From assembly GCA_934462945.1 (NCBI GenBank), contig CAKSJF010000106.1, forward strand, positions 1 to 5,276: a DNA stretch of 5,276 nt. The letters run 5' to 3'. Position 1 is the stretch's first letter. Each line of letters opens with the position of its first letter. The stretch comes from an uncultured Clostridia bacterium. GTDB taxonomy: Bacteria; Bacillota; Clostridia; UBA1381. Under the pieces are notes generated by a model, which did no database searches, was not told the DNA's origin, and was given only the letters and a program-made list of their open reading frames with translations. Position numbers and translations under genes: made by a program. Shown here piece after piece: positions 1 to 5,276 of the stretch.

Positions 1-9
1 CCCTACGGT

Positions 10-30
10 TCAAATGGGAAATGCATTTGA
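10..30. repeat. Short inverted repeat (7-bp stem, 7-nt loop)
   Basis: TCAAATG at 10-16 is perfectly complementary to CATTTGA at 24-30, with a 7-nt loop. No run of T follows on the plus strand (TTGGAAAAATTATT comes next), so it is not a convincing intrinsic terminator. It lies between the window edge and the tandem repeats and may belong to the same repeat cluster or to the end of a gene outside the window. Confidence 0.35.
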
Positions 31-190
31 TTGGAAAAATTATTCGTGGGGTGTATTCGCCCGGTACAGGTGGAAAACACGGCAGATCGGAAAAAATTTT
101 CGCGGGGTGTATTCGCCCGGTACAGGTGGAAAATAAAATACGGCAGATCAGAAAAAAATCGTAGGGGCGGATATTATCCGCCCGCACAGT
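31..190 (+). repeat. Degenerate tandem array of short palindromic intergenic repeats (about 2.5 units)
   Basis: Positions 43-77 and 99-133 match at 34 of 35 bases (only 47 T versus 103 C differs), a period of 56 nt. The following ACGGCAGATC tract recurs at 79-88 and 140-149, now offset by 61 nt because of a small insertion. A third, diverged unit starts near 149-159 and ends near 189, keeping the CGnGGGG...CGCCCG...ACAG skeleton. Each unit has a small GC-rich hairpin core: GGGTG/CGCCC at 49-53/58-62 and 105-109/114-118 (with one T-G wobble), and a perfect 9-bp version at 165-183. Copies 1 and 2 are in the same orientation. CCCTACG at 1-7 is the reverse complement of CGTAGGG at 160-166, which hints that an oppositely oriented copy lies just left of the window. 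No coding capacity is apparent: the unit spacings are not multiples of three and keep changing frame. Hairpin repeats of this look are common between genes in clostridial genomes (family knowledge); membership in a named family cannot be tested here. Confidence 0.8.
152..183 (-). terminator. Candidate terminator hairpin behind the four-gene leftward cluster
   Basis: Read leftwards, the palindrome GGGCGGATA/TATCCGCCC (arms 165-173 and 175-183) begins 7 nt past the hydrolase stop codon. It is followed by CTACGA and then seven T residues (complement of the A run at 152-158). The strong GC-rich stem plus U-tract suits intrinsic termination, but the 6-nt gap between stem and U-tract is longer than ideal and the 1-nt centre would force some stem opening. 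The structure is also the core of the third repeat unit, so it may be a repeat that has taken on, or only resembles, a terminator. Confidence 0.45.
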
Positions 191-1174
191 TCAGATATTA
201 TGCTCCTGATCGTAATTTTGCCAGAAACTCAAAACTGCGTTTTGGTATTCCTTTGGATTCACATAATAACTCATGGCATGATCTGCGCCCGGCACGATCA
301 CGAGCCATTTTTGGGACGCGCATGCCTCATAGTTTTCATAAGTCATGTCAACCGGCACAAAGTGATCGTCCGTTCCGTGGATAAAGAGAACCGGAATCCG
401 GGTCTTTTCCAACGCCTCTACGGTCGAATGATCGTCCAAGGGGACATCCAGTTTCTTTTTGCAGATGGCATCAGCAATCGATTCGCCGACTCCGTAGGGC
501 ATATGCAGATTCTTTTTTGCAACATGCCGCCAGATCTGTTTGGGGGAGGTAAAGCCGCAGTCGGCAATGATGCCGCGCACATTTTCCGGGAATTGCAGAT
601 CGGATGCCATCAAAACGGTGGTTGCGCCCATGGAAACTCCGGCAAGATAAACCGGCAGATTTTTGCCGCACCGGCAGTTAACCCAGTTTGCCCAGTTCAC
701 ACAGTCGAACCGTTCTTTTAAGCCAAAGCCCATATACTCGCCGCCGCTTGCGTTCTGTCCTCTCTGCTCTGCATATAAAACGCTGCATCCGTGCTGATGC
801 CAGAAGTCTGCAATCATACCGAAATCCCGGTCCCAGGAGGAGCGCCAGCCGTGGAATGCGATGATCACGCGCTTTGCGTTTTCACAGGGGTAAAAATGCC
901 CCACAAGGCGAATCCCATCGTCACTGGTGATTTCCACGTTTTCATGATCCTGTTCCCGGAGCGCCTCTGCCGCGTCCATTTGTGCAGTCTCAAATTCTTC
1001 ATTTTTCTGATGACCGGCAATCCGCTTATTTGCGTGCTTTGTGATGCGCGGCTGTTCCCGGTCGAGCGCTGTCTGCACCATCAGCTTGGTGGTGACATAA
1101 GCGGTGGTTGCCGCGCCTGCCGCAACTCCTAATACCGCGCCTGCTGCCGCTAAGAGTTTCTTGTTGATTTTCAT
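191..1174 (-). CDS. Membrane-anchored alpha/beta hydrolase, YqkD-like
   Basis: A 327-aa serine hydrolase of the alpha/beta-hydrolase fold. Residues 1-6 are Lys-rich and residues 7-29 are a hydrophobic Ala/Gly/Leu/Val stretch, which reads as an uncleaved signal anchor. There is no lipobox Cys. A spacer (30-80) leads to the catalytic domain. Visible elements are the oxyanion-side HGW (108-110), the nucleophile elbow GVSMG (179-183, Ser181), the acid in HGTDDHFVP (266-274, most likely Asp270) and the catalytic His299 in GADHAMSY, so the Ser-Asp-His triad is complete. The order anchor-hydrolase, the HAMSY ending and the length match Bacillus YqkD-type proteins (family knowledge), whose physiological substrate is not settled; an esterase or peptidase-like activity is possible. 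The ATG has SD AAAGGA 8 nt upstream, overlapping the stop of the acetyltransferase gene; the gap is 15 nt. It is the last gene of the leftward cluster, with a palindrome just past its stop. Confidence 0.88.
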   Translation of the reverse strand: MKINKKLLAAAGAVLGVAAGAATTAYVTTKLMVQTALDREQPRITKHANKRIAGHQKNEEFETAQMDAAEALREQDHENVEITSDDGIRLVGHFYPCENAKRVIIAFHGWRSSWDRDFGMIADFWHQHGCSVLYAEQRGQNASGGEYMGFGLKERFDCVNWANWVNCRCGKNLPVYLAGVSMGATTVLMASDLQFPENVRGIIADCGFTSPKQIWRHVAKKNLHMPYGVGESIADAICKKKLDVPLDDHSTVEALEKTRIPVLFIHGTDDHFVPVDMTYENYEACASQKWLVIVPGADHAMSYYVNPKEYQNAVLSFWQNYDQEHNI

Positions 1175-1189
1175 AAAAAGACTTCCTTT

Positions 1190-1681
1190 CTATTTTAGTT
1201 CAATATAATAGGGACAAATGGCGGAATAACTGCCGCCCTTTTTCCGGAAACCGCCCGGAATTGTGCCAAGCTGTGTAAAGCCGAGCCGTTCGTATAAATG
1301 CCGTGCGTGGATATTTTCCTCCACCACTGCGTTAAACTGCAACACCCGGAATCCGTGTTCCCTGCCTTGCCGGATACAGTCGGACACAAGCTTTTCGCCG
1401 ATGTGCAGACCGCGGAGGTTTTTGGAAACGGCATAGCTGGCATTGGAAATATGTCCGCATCTGCCGACATTGTTCGGATGCAGTATGAATAAGCCGACCA
1501 CGCTTGCGTCTGATACGGCAACACCGCAATAGCTTTGGGATGCGAAAAACTCTGCACCGGTTTTTTCGGTCAGGCATTCTTCCTGCGGAAATGCTTCGCC
1601 GTCCTCCACAACCTCGTTCCAGATTGTGATCATTGCCGGAAGATCCTCCGGCTGATAGGCTCTGATGGTAACCTCACTCAT
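1190..1681 (-). CDS. GNAT-family N-acetyltransferase
   Basis: A 163-aa single-domain GNAT enzyme that would transfer an acetyl group from acetyl-CoA to an amine; the substrate is unknown. The N-terminus has the typical beta1-alpha1 opening (VTIRAYQPEDLPAMITIWNE). The acetyl-CoA pyrophosphate loop is RGLHIGEKL (90-98). The usual R/Q-x-x-G-x-G/A reads here as RGLHIG, with His93 where many members have Gly, a variation the family tolerates. The C-terminal motif FNAVVEENIHARHLYERLGF followed by GTIPGGFR (116-145) resembles GNATs of the phosphinothricin/MPR1-like type, where the Asn and the LYexLGF helix contact CoA. The length is normal for a complete protein. The ATG is preceded by AAGAGGA with 8-nt spacing, and the stop of trxB lies 16 nt before this start, so the two are probably co-transcribed. 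It is cytoplasmic: no signal peptide or membrane segment is visible. Confidence 0.88.
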   Translation of the reverse strand: MSEVTIRAYQPEDLPAMITIWNEVVEDGEAFPQEECLTEKTGAEFFASQSYCGVAVSDASVVGLFILHPNNVGRCGHISNASYAVSKNLRGLHIGEKLVSDCIRQGREHGFRVLQFNAVVEENIHARHLYERLGFTQLGTIPGGFRKKGGSYSAICPYYIELK

Positions 1682-1697
1682 GTTATTTTTCCTCTTT

Positions 1698-2618
1698 TCA
1701 TTTGTTTTCTTCTAAATACTGTTGTGCATAGCTTGCAGCAACCGCTCCGTCTGCTGCGGCGGTAATCACCTGGCGCAAGGGAGTGGTGCGGAGATCTCCG
1801 GCGGCAAAAACACCCGGGAGATTTGTCTGCATTTTCTCGTTGGTTTTCAGAAAACCGCTCTCATCCCGTTCCACCTCCGGCGGAACAATCTCGCCTGCCG
1901 GAGTTCTGCCGACTGCGATAAAAATGCCGGAGCAGTCTAAACTTTGGTGTGCGCCGGTGCGCGTGTCTTCTAATTCTAACTGACGTACCGTGGTGTCGCC
2001 CAGGATTTTTTTCACGGCGGTAAATTCTAAAATTTCAATTTTCGGATTCTTCCGCACCTGGGAAACTAAAACGGCACTTGCTCGGAAACGGTCGCTCCGG
2101 TGGATCAAATAGACCCGTGTGCAGAAACGCGCTAAAAAGAGTGCGTCCTCAAAAGCGGTGTTGCCGCCGCCCACCACAGCGGTGGTCTGACCGCGGAAGA
2201 ATGCGCCGTCACAGGTGGCGCAATAGGATACCCCGATTCCGGAAAAATGCTCCTCACCCTCTGCGCCAAGCTTTTTCGGAGCGGCGCCGGTGGCAAAGAG
2301 AATGGTTCTTGCCTCGTAAGTTGCCCTCCGGGTGTGAACAAACTTGATTCTTCCGTCAATCTGTTCAATGCTTTTTACACGTTCGGTGCGAAATTCTGCG
2401 CCGTACTGCGCCGCATGCGCGCGCATCTTTTCGGAAAGCGCCGACCCGGACGGATCGTCCAGAAAGCCGGGATAGTTTGCAATCTCGTCAGTATTGTTCA
2501 TCTGTCCGCCTGCTCCGAGGCTTTCTAATACCAGCGTGGAAAGTCCGGCTCTGCCGGCATAAAGTGCGGCGGAAAGTCCGGCAGGACCTGCGCCGATAAT
2601 AATAAAATCGTAAATCAT
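1698..2618 (-). CDS. trxB: Thioredoxin reductase (FAD-dependent)
   Basis: A complete 306-aa low-molecular-weight thioredoxin reductase, which passes electrons from NAD(P)H through FAD and a redox-active disulfide to thioredoxin in the cytoplasm (EC 1.8.1.9). In order: FAD-binding GAGPAG (9-14) with ESLGAGGQM (32-40); the active-site CATC (Cys133 and Cys136, then Asp137); a second nucleotide-binding loop GGGNTA (150-155); and the C-terminal FAD motif GVFAAGD (269-275) with RQVITAAADGAVAA. The usual NADPH motif HRRxxFR reads HRSDRFR (173-179), so one of the Arg residues that normally contact the 2'-phosphate is Ser175. This could weaken NADPH preference but does not by itself make it a ferredoxin-type enzyme, which lacks these motifs. 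The SD GAGAGG is 8 nt before the ATG and lies in the last codons of the upstream araC-type gene; the gap is 5 nt. No thioredoxin gene is visible in the window. Confidence 0.95.
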   Translation of the reverse strand: MIYDFIIIGAGPAGLSAALYAGRAGLSTLVLESLGAGGQMNNTDEIANYPGFLDDPSGSALSEKMRAHAAQYGAEFRTERVKSIEQIDGRIKFVHTRRATYEARTILFATGAAPKKLGAEGEEHFSGIGVSYCATCDGAFFRGQTTAVVGGGNTAFEDALFLARFCTRVYLIHRSDRFRASAVLVSQVRKNPKIEILEFTAVKKILGDTTVRQLELEDTRTGAHQSLDCSGIFIAVGRTPAGEIVPPEVERDESGFLKTNEKMQTNLPGVFAAGDLRTTPLRQVITAAADGAVAASYAQQYLEENK

Positions 2619-2623
2619 CTGTT

Positions 2624-3526
2624 TTACCTCTCTTGATTCAAATGCGTTAAGCGGCTTTGCTTCCGGTATTTTAAGGGGGTCATATGCTCCTGCTTTTTAA
2701 AAATATCGTTAAACCGCTGCTGACCGGAAAATCCGACCATCAGGGCAATATCCCCGATTTTCATCTGCGTGTTTTCCAGATAGTCCTTTGCGGCGCGGAT
2801 GCGCACCTGCAAAAGATAACTTTTCGGACTGATTCCAAATTCCTGCTTAAAGGAATGCGCCAGATAGCTTTCGCTTAAATAAATATACTGGGCAACGTCT
2901 GAAAGCGTGATATTTTTGTTGTAGTTGCGGTCGATATAGTCCTTTGCGGCAAGCAAAAGTTCTTTCATTTTTAAGGAGCGGTTCTTGCCGTTCTGCTCCC
3001 ACTCTTCCTGAACCGCACGCGATAAAAGTACAAACAGCTCCATCATCAGAAGATTCACCATCACATGATCCCATTCCCGTGCTTTTTGCCGTTCCCGGAC
3101 GATCCGGTCGAAAATAGCGGTGATCTCATTTTTCCGGGTCAGGCTTAAATGGATGTAGCTTCTGGTTTGGGAATCCTCTAAAAAGTCCATAAAATCAGGC
3201 TGCTTTGCGGCATTGGAATGATTTTCAAAGGCAAAGCTTAAAACAAACAGCTCGCACATTTCGTCCGACTCCACCTTTACCACATGGAGTGTGTCCGGCT
3301 TAATCAGAATCAGGTCGCACGGATTTAAAATCACGTTCTTTCCCTCTATCTGATAGTTTACACAGCCTTTTTTAATATATACCATCTCGAAATGACTGTG
3401 CCGGTTTGGCTTCATTTCCCACGTGCGGTCGTGAATGCGTTCCAGCGACTTCACGATTGCCGGAGAAAAACGCTGTCCGGATAAAAAGTCCTGCCATGCC
3501 GCCGGCATATGCTGCATTTCTTCCAT
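2624..3526 (-). CDS. AraC-family transcriptional regulator (cupin sensor plus double HTH)
   Basis: A 300-aa regulator from the start chosen here. The N-terminal half is a cupin-like sensor domain: RHSHFEMVYIKKGCVNYQIEG (42-62), then a segment with DLILIKPDTLHVV (71-83). A helical linker (about 130-190) follows. The C-terminal AraC DNA-binding domain (about 190-290) has HTH1 around LSDVAQYIYLSESYLAHSFKQEFG (208-231) and HTH2 around IGDIALMVGFSGQQRFNDIFKK (257-278), ending in MTPLKYR (282-288). His281 stands where the family usually has Gly before (M)TP, and Arg271 stands where an aromatic is common, so HTH2 is slightly divergent. The reading frame extends upstream to an ATG at 3578-3580, but that one lacks an SD, whereas the ATG at 3524-3526 has AGGAAAGGGG 7 nt before it. 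It is the first gene of the cluster, 5 nt ahead of trxB, and diverges from rodA. Autoregulation is plausible; the inducer is unknown. Confidence 0.9.
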   Translation of the reverse strand: MEEMQHMPAAWQDFLSGQRFSPAIVKSLERIHDRTWEMKPNRHSHFEMVYIKKGCVNYQIEGKNVILNPCDLILIKPDTLHVVKVESDEMCELFVLSFAFENHSNAAKQPDFMDFLEDSQTRSYIHLSLTRKNEITAIFDRIVRERQKAREWDHVMVNLLMMELFVLLSRAVQEEWEQNGKNRSLKMKELLLAAKDYIDRNYNKNITLSDVAQYIYLSESYLAHSFKQEFGISPKSYLLQVRIRAAKDYLENTQMKIGDIALMVGFSGQQRFNDIFKKQEHMTPLKYRKQSRLTHLNQER

Positions 3527-3533
3527 TGCAATA

Positions 3534-3543
3534 CCCCTTTCCT
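3534..3543 (-). promoter_or_regulatory. Ribosome binding site that decides the regulator's start
   Basis: On the minus strand this reads AGGAAAGGGG, ending 7 nt before the ATG at 3524-3526. The in-frame ATG at 3578-3580 is preceded only by AT-rich sequence without a purine-rich SD and would sit about 16 nt after the predicted transcription start. The internal start, giving a 300-aa protein, is therefore preferred over the 318-aa version. Confidence 0.75.
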
Positions 3544-3602
3544 GTTTTCTTCTGTAAAAATATAACACGTTTATTGTCATTTATGTTTTATTTGCTATAT
3601 CT

Positions 3603-3631
3603 ATTATACCTTTATTTTTTAATTTCGTCTA
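3603..3631 (-). promoter_or_regulatory. Candidate sigma-A promoter for the leftward regulator-trxB-GNAT-hydrolase cluster
   Basis: On the minus strand the -10 box is a perfect TATAAT (3603-3608) and the -35 is TAGACG (3626-3631, 4 of 6 matches to TTGACA), with a 17-nt spacer. Transcription would start near 3596, giving a leader of about 70 nt before the preferred regulator start. The weak -35 with a perfect -10 and optimal spacing suits a promoter that could need, or respond to, an activator, but this is inferred from boxes alone. Confidence 0.55.
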
Positions 3632-3662
3632 TAATTTCATTGAAAAATTTACAAATTTATAG
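3629..3662. promoter_or_regulatory. Imperfect dyad, candidate operator between the divergent promoters
   Basis: CTATAA at 3629-3634 is the inverted complement of TTATAG at 3657-3662; with one indel the arms extend to CTATAA(-)TTT and AAATTTATAG. The left arm overlaps the leftward -35 box and the right arm abuts the rightward -10, so a bound protein could affect both promoters. The spacer also holds a direct repeat AAATTTA (3645-3651 and 3653-3659). The region is very AT-rich, so such matches are easily due to chance. Confidence 0.25.
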
Positions 3663-3668
3663 TATAAT
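3640..3668 (+). promoter_or_regulatory. Candidate sigma-A promoter for rodA-tyrA
   Basis: TTGAAA at 3640-3645 (5 of 6 matches to the -35 consensus) is followed after exactly 17 nt by TATAAT at 3663-3668, a perfect -10. Transcription would start near 3675, leaving a leader of about 68 nt before the rodA ATG. Its -35 lies 8 nt from that of the leftward promoter, so two polymerases are unlikely to occupy both freely. Confidence 0.75.
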
Positions 3669-3742
3669 CATTAAAGAGGGGGCAAATATTTTTTAATAGT
3701 TAGACAGAAAAACGAAAAAAAACGTATGGAAGGACGAAATTT

Positions 3743-4870
3743 ATGAAATATAGCCGGGCGGTTCAGCCAAGCGGAAAGAAAATGGATATGGCGCTTTTGA
3801 TTGCCGTGATAGCAGCATGCCTGATCGGACTTTGTGCCATTTTCAGCGCGACGCGCTCCTATGAAAGCAATACAAACGTGATTGTGCAGGGCGGCGCATT
3901 TTGCATCGGACTGGCACTCTGCATTCTTTTAAGCAAATTTGACTATGAGCAGTACGGGCTCTGGACAAAATATATTTACGGATTTTGCGTGGCAATTCTG
4001 GTATTGGTGCTGTTTATCGGAAAATCGGGCGACTGGGGGGCGCAAAGCTGGATTCGGATTGGCCCGATCGGGATTCAGCCGTCCGAGATCGCCAAGGTCG
4101 GCTTTATTCTGACCTTTTCCTGGCACTTAACGCGCGTGGAACAAACGCTGAACAAACCGCTCACGCTATTGGGACTCCTGGCACATATCGGTGTTTTGGC
4201 AGGACTGATTATGCTTCAGCCGGATGCCGGCAGTACGATGGTGTTTGCATTTATCTTTATCGTGCTGATTTTTGCAGCCGGACTTTCCTGGCGGTACATC
4301 ATCCCGGCAGGGATTCTGGGCATGGTTTCCCTGCCGCTTATCTATATATTCGGGTTGAGCAAATTCCAAAAGCACAGAATCCAGGTGTTTTTCCATCCGA
4401 ATCTTGATCCGTTGGGGAGCGGCTATAACGTGATTCAATCGAAAATTGCGGTCGGATCGGGGCAGATTTACGGCAAAGGCTTTTTAAAGGGTACGCAAAA
4501 CCAGCTTTCCATCCTGCCCACCAAGCATACTGACTTTATTTTTAGCACGATTGCCGAGGAGTGGGGCATGATCGGCGCGTTTTTTGTGGTGTGCGTGCTG
4601 TTCTTTATCATATTCCGCTGCATCCGTGCGGCGAAAAATGCACAGTCGCGCTATGGGTATTATGCGGCGCTTGGCGTTGCGGCAATGCTGATTTTCCATA
4701 CCTTTGAGAATGTGGGAATGTGTATCGGTCTGATGCCGGTTACCGGGATTCCGCTCCCCTTTATCAGCTATGGCGGAACATCGCTTTTAACAAACCTGAT
4801 CGCGGTTGGGATTGTTTTAAATATTTCAAGACAGAAAAAACGGTATACCCCACAAGGAGGCTTAATATGA
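3743..4870 (+). CDS. rodA: SEDS-family peptidoglycan glycosyltransferase, RodA type
   Basis: A complete 375-aa polytopic membrane protein that polymerises lipid II into glycan strands, normally with a partner class B penicillin-binding protein for cell elongation. About ten hydrophobic segments are visible (roughly 17-36, 45-63, 76-93, 114-128, 140-158, 164-180, 184-204, 272-293, 305-325, 340-360) around a large loop at 205-270. SEDS hallmarks are AQSWIRIG (100-107, Trp103), QPSEIAK (112-118), LQPDAGS (158-164), KHTDFIFSTIAEEWG (261-275), with Asp264 matching the essential acidic residue of RodA/FtsW, and GLMPVTGIPLPFISYGG (329-345). The loop text QSKIAVGSGQIYGKGFLKGTQNQLSILP is closer to RodA than to FtsW or SpoVE, though the paralogues are hard to separate and no class B PBP is next to it. 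The ATG has SD GGAAGGA with 8-nt spacing. The stop overlaps the tyrA start (ATGA). Confidence 0.87.
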   Translation: MKYSRAVQPSGKKMDMALLIAVIAACLIGLCAIFSATRSYESNTNVIVQGGAFCIGLALCILLSKFDYEQYGLWTKYIYGFCVAILVLVLFIGKSGDWGAQSWIRIGPIGIQPSEIAKVGFILTFSWHLTRVEQTLNKPLTLLGLLAHIGVLAGLIMLQPDAGSTMVFAFIFIVLIFAAGLSWRYIIPAGILGMVSLPLIYIFGLSKFQKHRIQVFFHPNLDPLGSGYNVIQSKIAVGSGQIYGKGFLKGTQNQLSILPTKHTDFIFSTIAEEWGMIGAFFVVCVLFFIIFRCIRAAKNAQSRYGYYAALGVAAMLIFHTFENVGMCIGLMPVTGIPLPFISYGGTSLLTNLIAVGIVLNISRQKKRYTPQGGLI

Positions 4871-5276
4871 ACACAGTAATTATTGGTTTGGGACTGATCG
4901 GCGGGTCTGCCGCGCGAAGAATGCACGGATTCCGGAACACCCGGGTGATCGGTGTGGATTTGAACGCAGACACCCTACATCAGGCATGTGCAGAGGGTGC
5001 GATTGACGTGGGATACACCGACGCAGAGGCGGTGGTGCAGGATGCGGACTTCATTCTGCTATGTCTCTATCCGGAGAAAAATGTAGAATTTGTGAAAAAA
5101 TATCGCAGTAAATTTAAAAAAGGCGCGGTAATCAGCGACGTTTCGGGCGTCAAAGGGTATGTGCTTTCGGAGATCGAGCAATGGATTCCGGAGGGGGTTT
5201 CATTTGTCGGCGGACATCCGATGGCGGGCAGAGAGGTCGGCGGCTATGCCGGCTCGACCGACACCCTGTTTGACGG
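4867..5276 (+). CDS. tyrA: Prephenate dehydrogenase, 5' part (runs off the right edge)
   Basis: The first 136 residues are visible; the family is usually about 280-370 aa, so more than half is missing. It oxidatively decarboxylates prephenate to 4-hydroxyphenylpyruvate for tyrosine synthesis (EC 1.3.1.12). The N-terminal Rossmann fold shows VIIGLGLIGGS (4-14), the GxGxxG dinucleotide loop, with Asp31 at the end of strand 2 (VIGVDLN), which points to NAD rather than NADP. Next come the strand LLCLYPE (64-70), SDVSGVK (90-96), and the signature GGHPMAGREVGGY (115-127), whose His117 matches the conserved substrate-site His. The frame is open to the window end. The ATG overlaps the rodA stop as ATGA and has a near-perfect SD, AAGGAGG at 4854-4860 with a 6-nt gap, inside the rodA 3' end, so it is translationally coupled to rodA. 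Arogenate specificity or a C-terminal regulatory (ACT) domain cannot be judged. Confidence 0.92.
   Translation, partial: MNTVIIGLGLIGGSAARRMHGFRNTRVIGVDLNADTLHQACAEGAIDVGYTDAEAVVQDADFILLCLYPEKNVEFVKKYRSKFKKGAVISDVSGVKGYVLSEIEQWIPEGVSFVGGHPMAGREVGGYAGSTDTLFD

Noticed and set aside
31..384. Plus-strand open frame starting with TTG across the repeats
   Set aside because: It has no SD, runs through tandem repeats in changing frames and then antisense to the well-supported hydrolase gene.
3496..3508. Perfect palindrome ATGCCG-C-CGGCAT early in the regulator gene
   Set aside because: It lies in codons 7-10 of the preferred coding frame, is short, and has no matching second site near the promoter, so an operator role is not supported.
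191..3526. Possibility that the four-gene cluster is a defence or mobile island
   Set aside because: No integrase, transposase, terminal repeats, tRNA or obvious composition shift is visible, and all four products belong to common chromosomal families.
3406..3696. Plus-strand open frame ending before rodA
   Set aside because: It is antisense to the regulator's 5' end and then crosses the AT-rich promoter region; its hydrophobic Leu/Tyr/Ile-rich middle is what AT-rich DNA gives by chance, and the start has no SD.
3726..3746. Six-codon ATG frame (MEGRNL) whose stop overlaps the rodA start
   Set aside because: It consists mostly of the rodA SD itself and has no SD of its own; the ATGA overlap looks accidental.
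3743..4870. Assignment as FtsW or SpoVE instead of RodA
   Set aside because: The loop before KHTDFIF and the GLMPVTGIPLPF region read more like RodA, and no division or murein cluster genes are adjacent; the distinction is probable, not certain.

Overview
The window looks like chromosomal DNA of a Gram-positive, low-to-mid GC Clostridia-type bacterium (Bacillota), possibly a gut Oscillospirales relative. The grounds are strong AGGAGG-like ribosome binding sites 6-8 nt before nearly every start, consensus sigma-A promoters in an AT-rich intergenic region, a YqkD-type anchored hydrolase, and short GC-rich palindromic intergenic repeats of the GTAGGGGCG...CGCCC kind. The lineage is an inference from these features; no rRNA or other taxonomic marker is present.

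Layout: (1) 1-190 has no gene. It holds a hairpin and two and a half degenerate tandem copies of a short palindromic repeat, the last of which sits directly behind the stop codon of the leftward gene cluster and may serve as its terminator. (2) 191-3526 is a compact leftward cluster of four genes: an AraC-family regulator, a thioredoxin reductase (TrxB), a GNAT N-acetyltransferase and a membrane-anchored alpha/beta hydrolase. The gaps are only 5, 16 and 15 nt, and the SD of each downstream gene lies in or against the stop of the one before, so they are very probably co-transcribed. (3) 3527-3742 is an AT-rich divergent control region with back-to-back candidate promoters whose -35 boxes are 8 nt apart. 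(4) 3743-5276 is a rightward pair: a SEDS-family peptidoglycan polymerase (RodA type) followed, with a 4-nt ATGA overlap, by the 5' part of prephenate dehydrogenase (tyrA), which runs off the right edge.

How they may work together: the regulator is the first gene of its own cluster and its divergent promoter abuts that of rodA-tyrA, so it may autoregulate and could also affect the rightward operon. Its signal is unknown. TrxB maintains reduced thioredoxin. The acetyltransferase and hydrolase have no substrate readable from sequence. RodA polymerises glycan strands for cell elongation and TyrA makes the tyrosine precursor 4-hydroxyphenylpyruvate; the reason for their coupling is not obvious.

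I see no mobile element, CRISPR array, tRNA or rRNA, and no convincing new multi-gene system. The most interesting points are the tandem repeat array, a thioredoxin reductase with an altered NADPH-phosphate motif, the tightly packed divergent promoter region, and the rodA-tyrA translational coupling.
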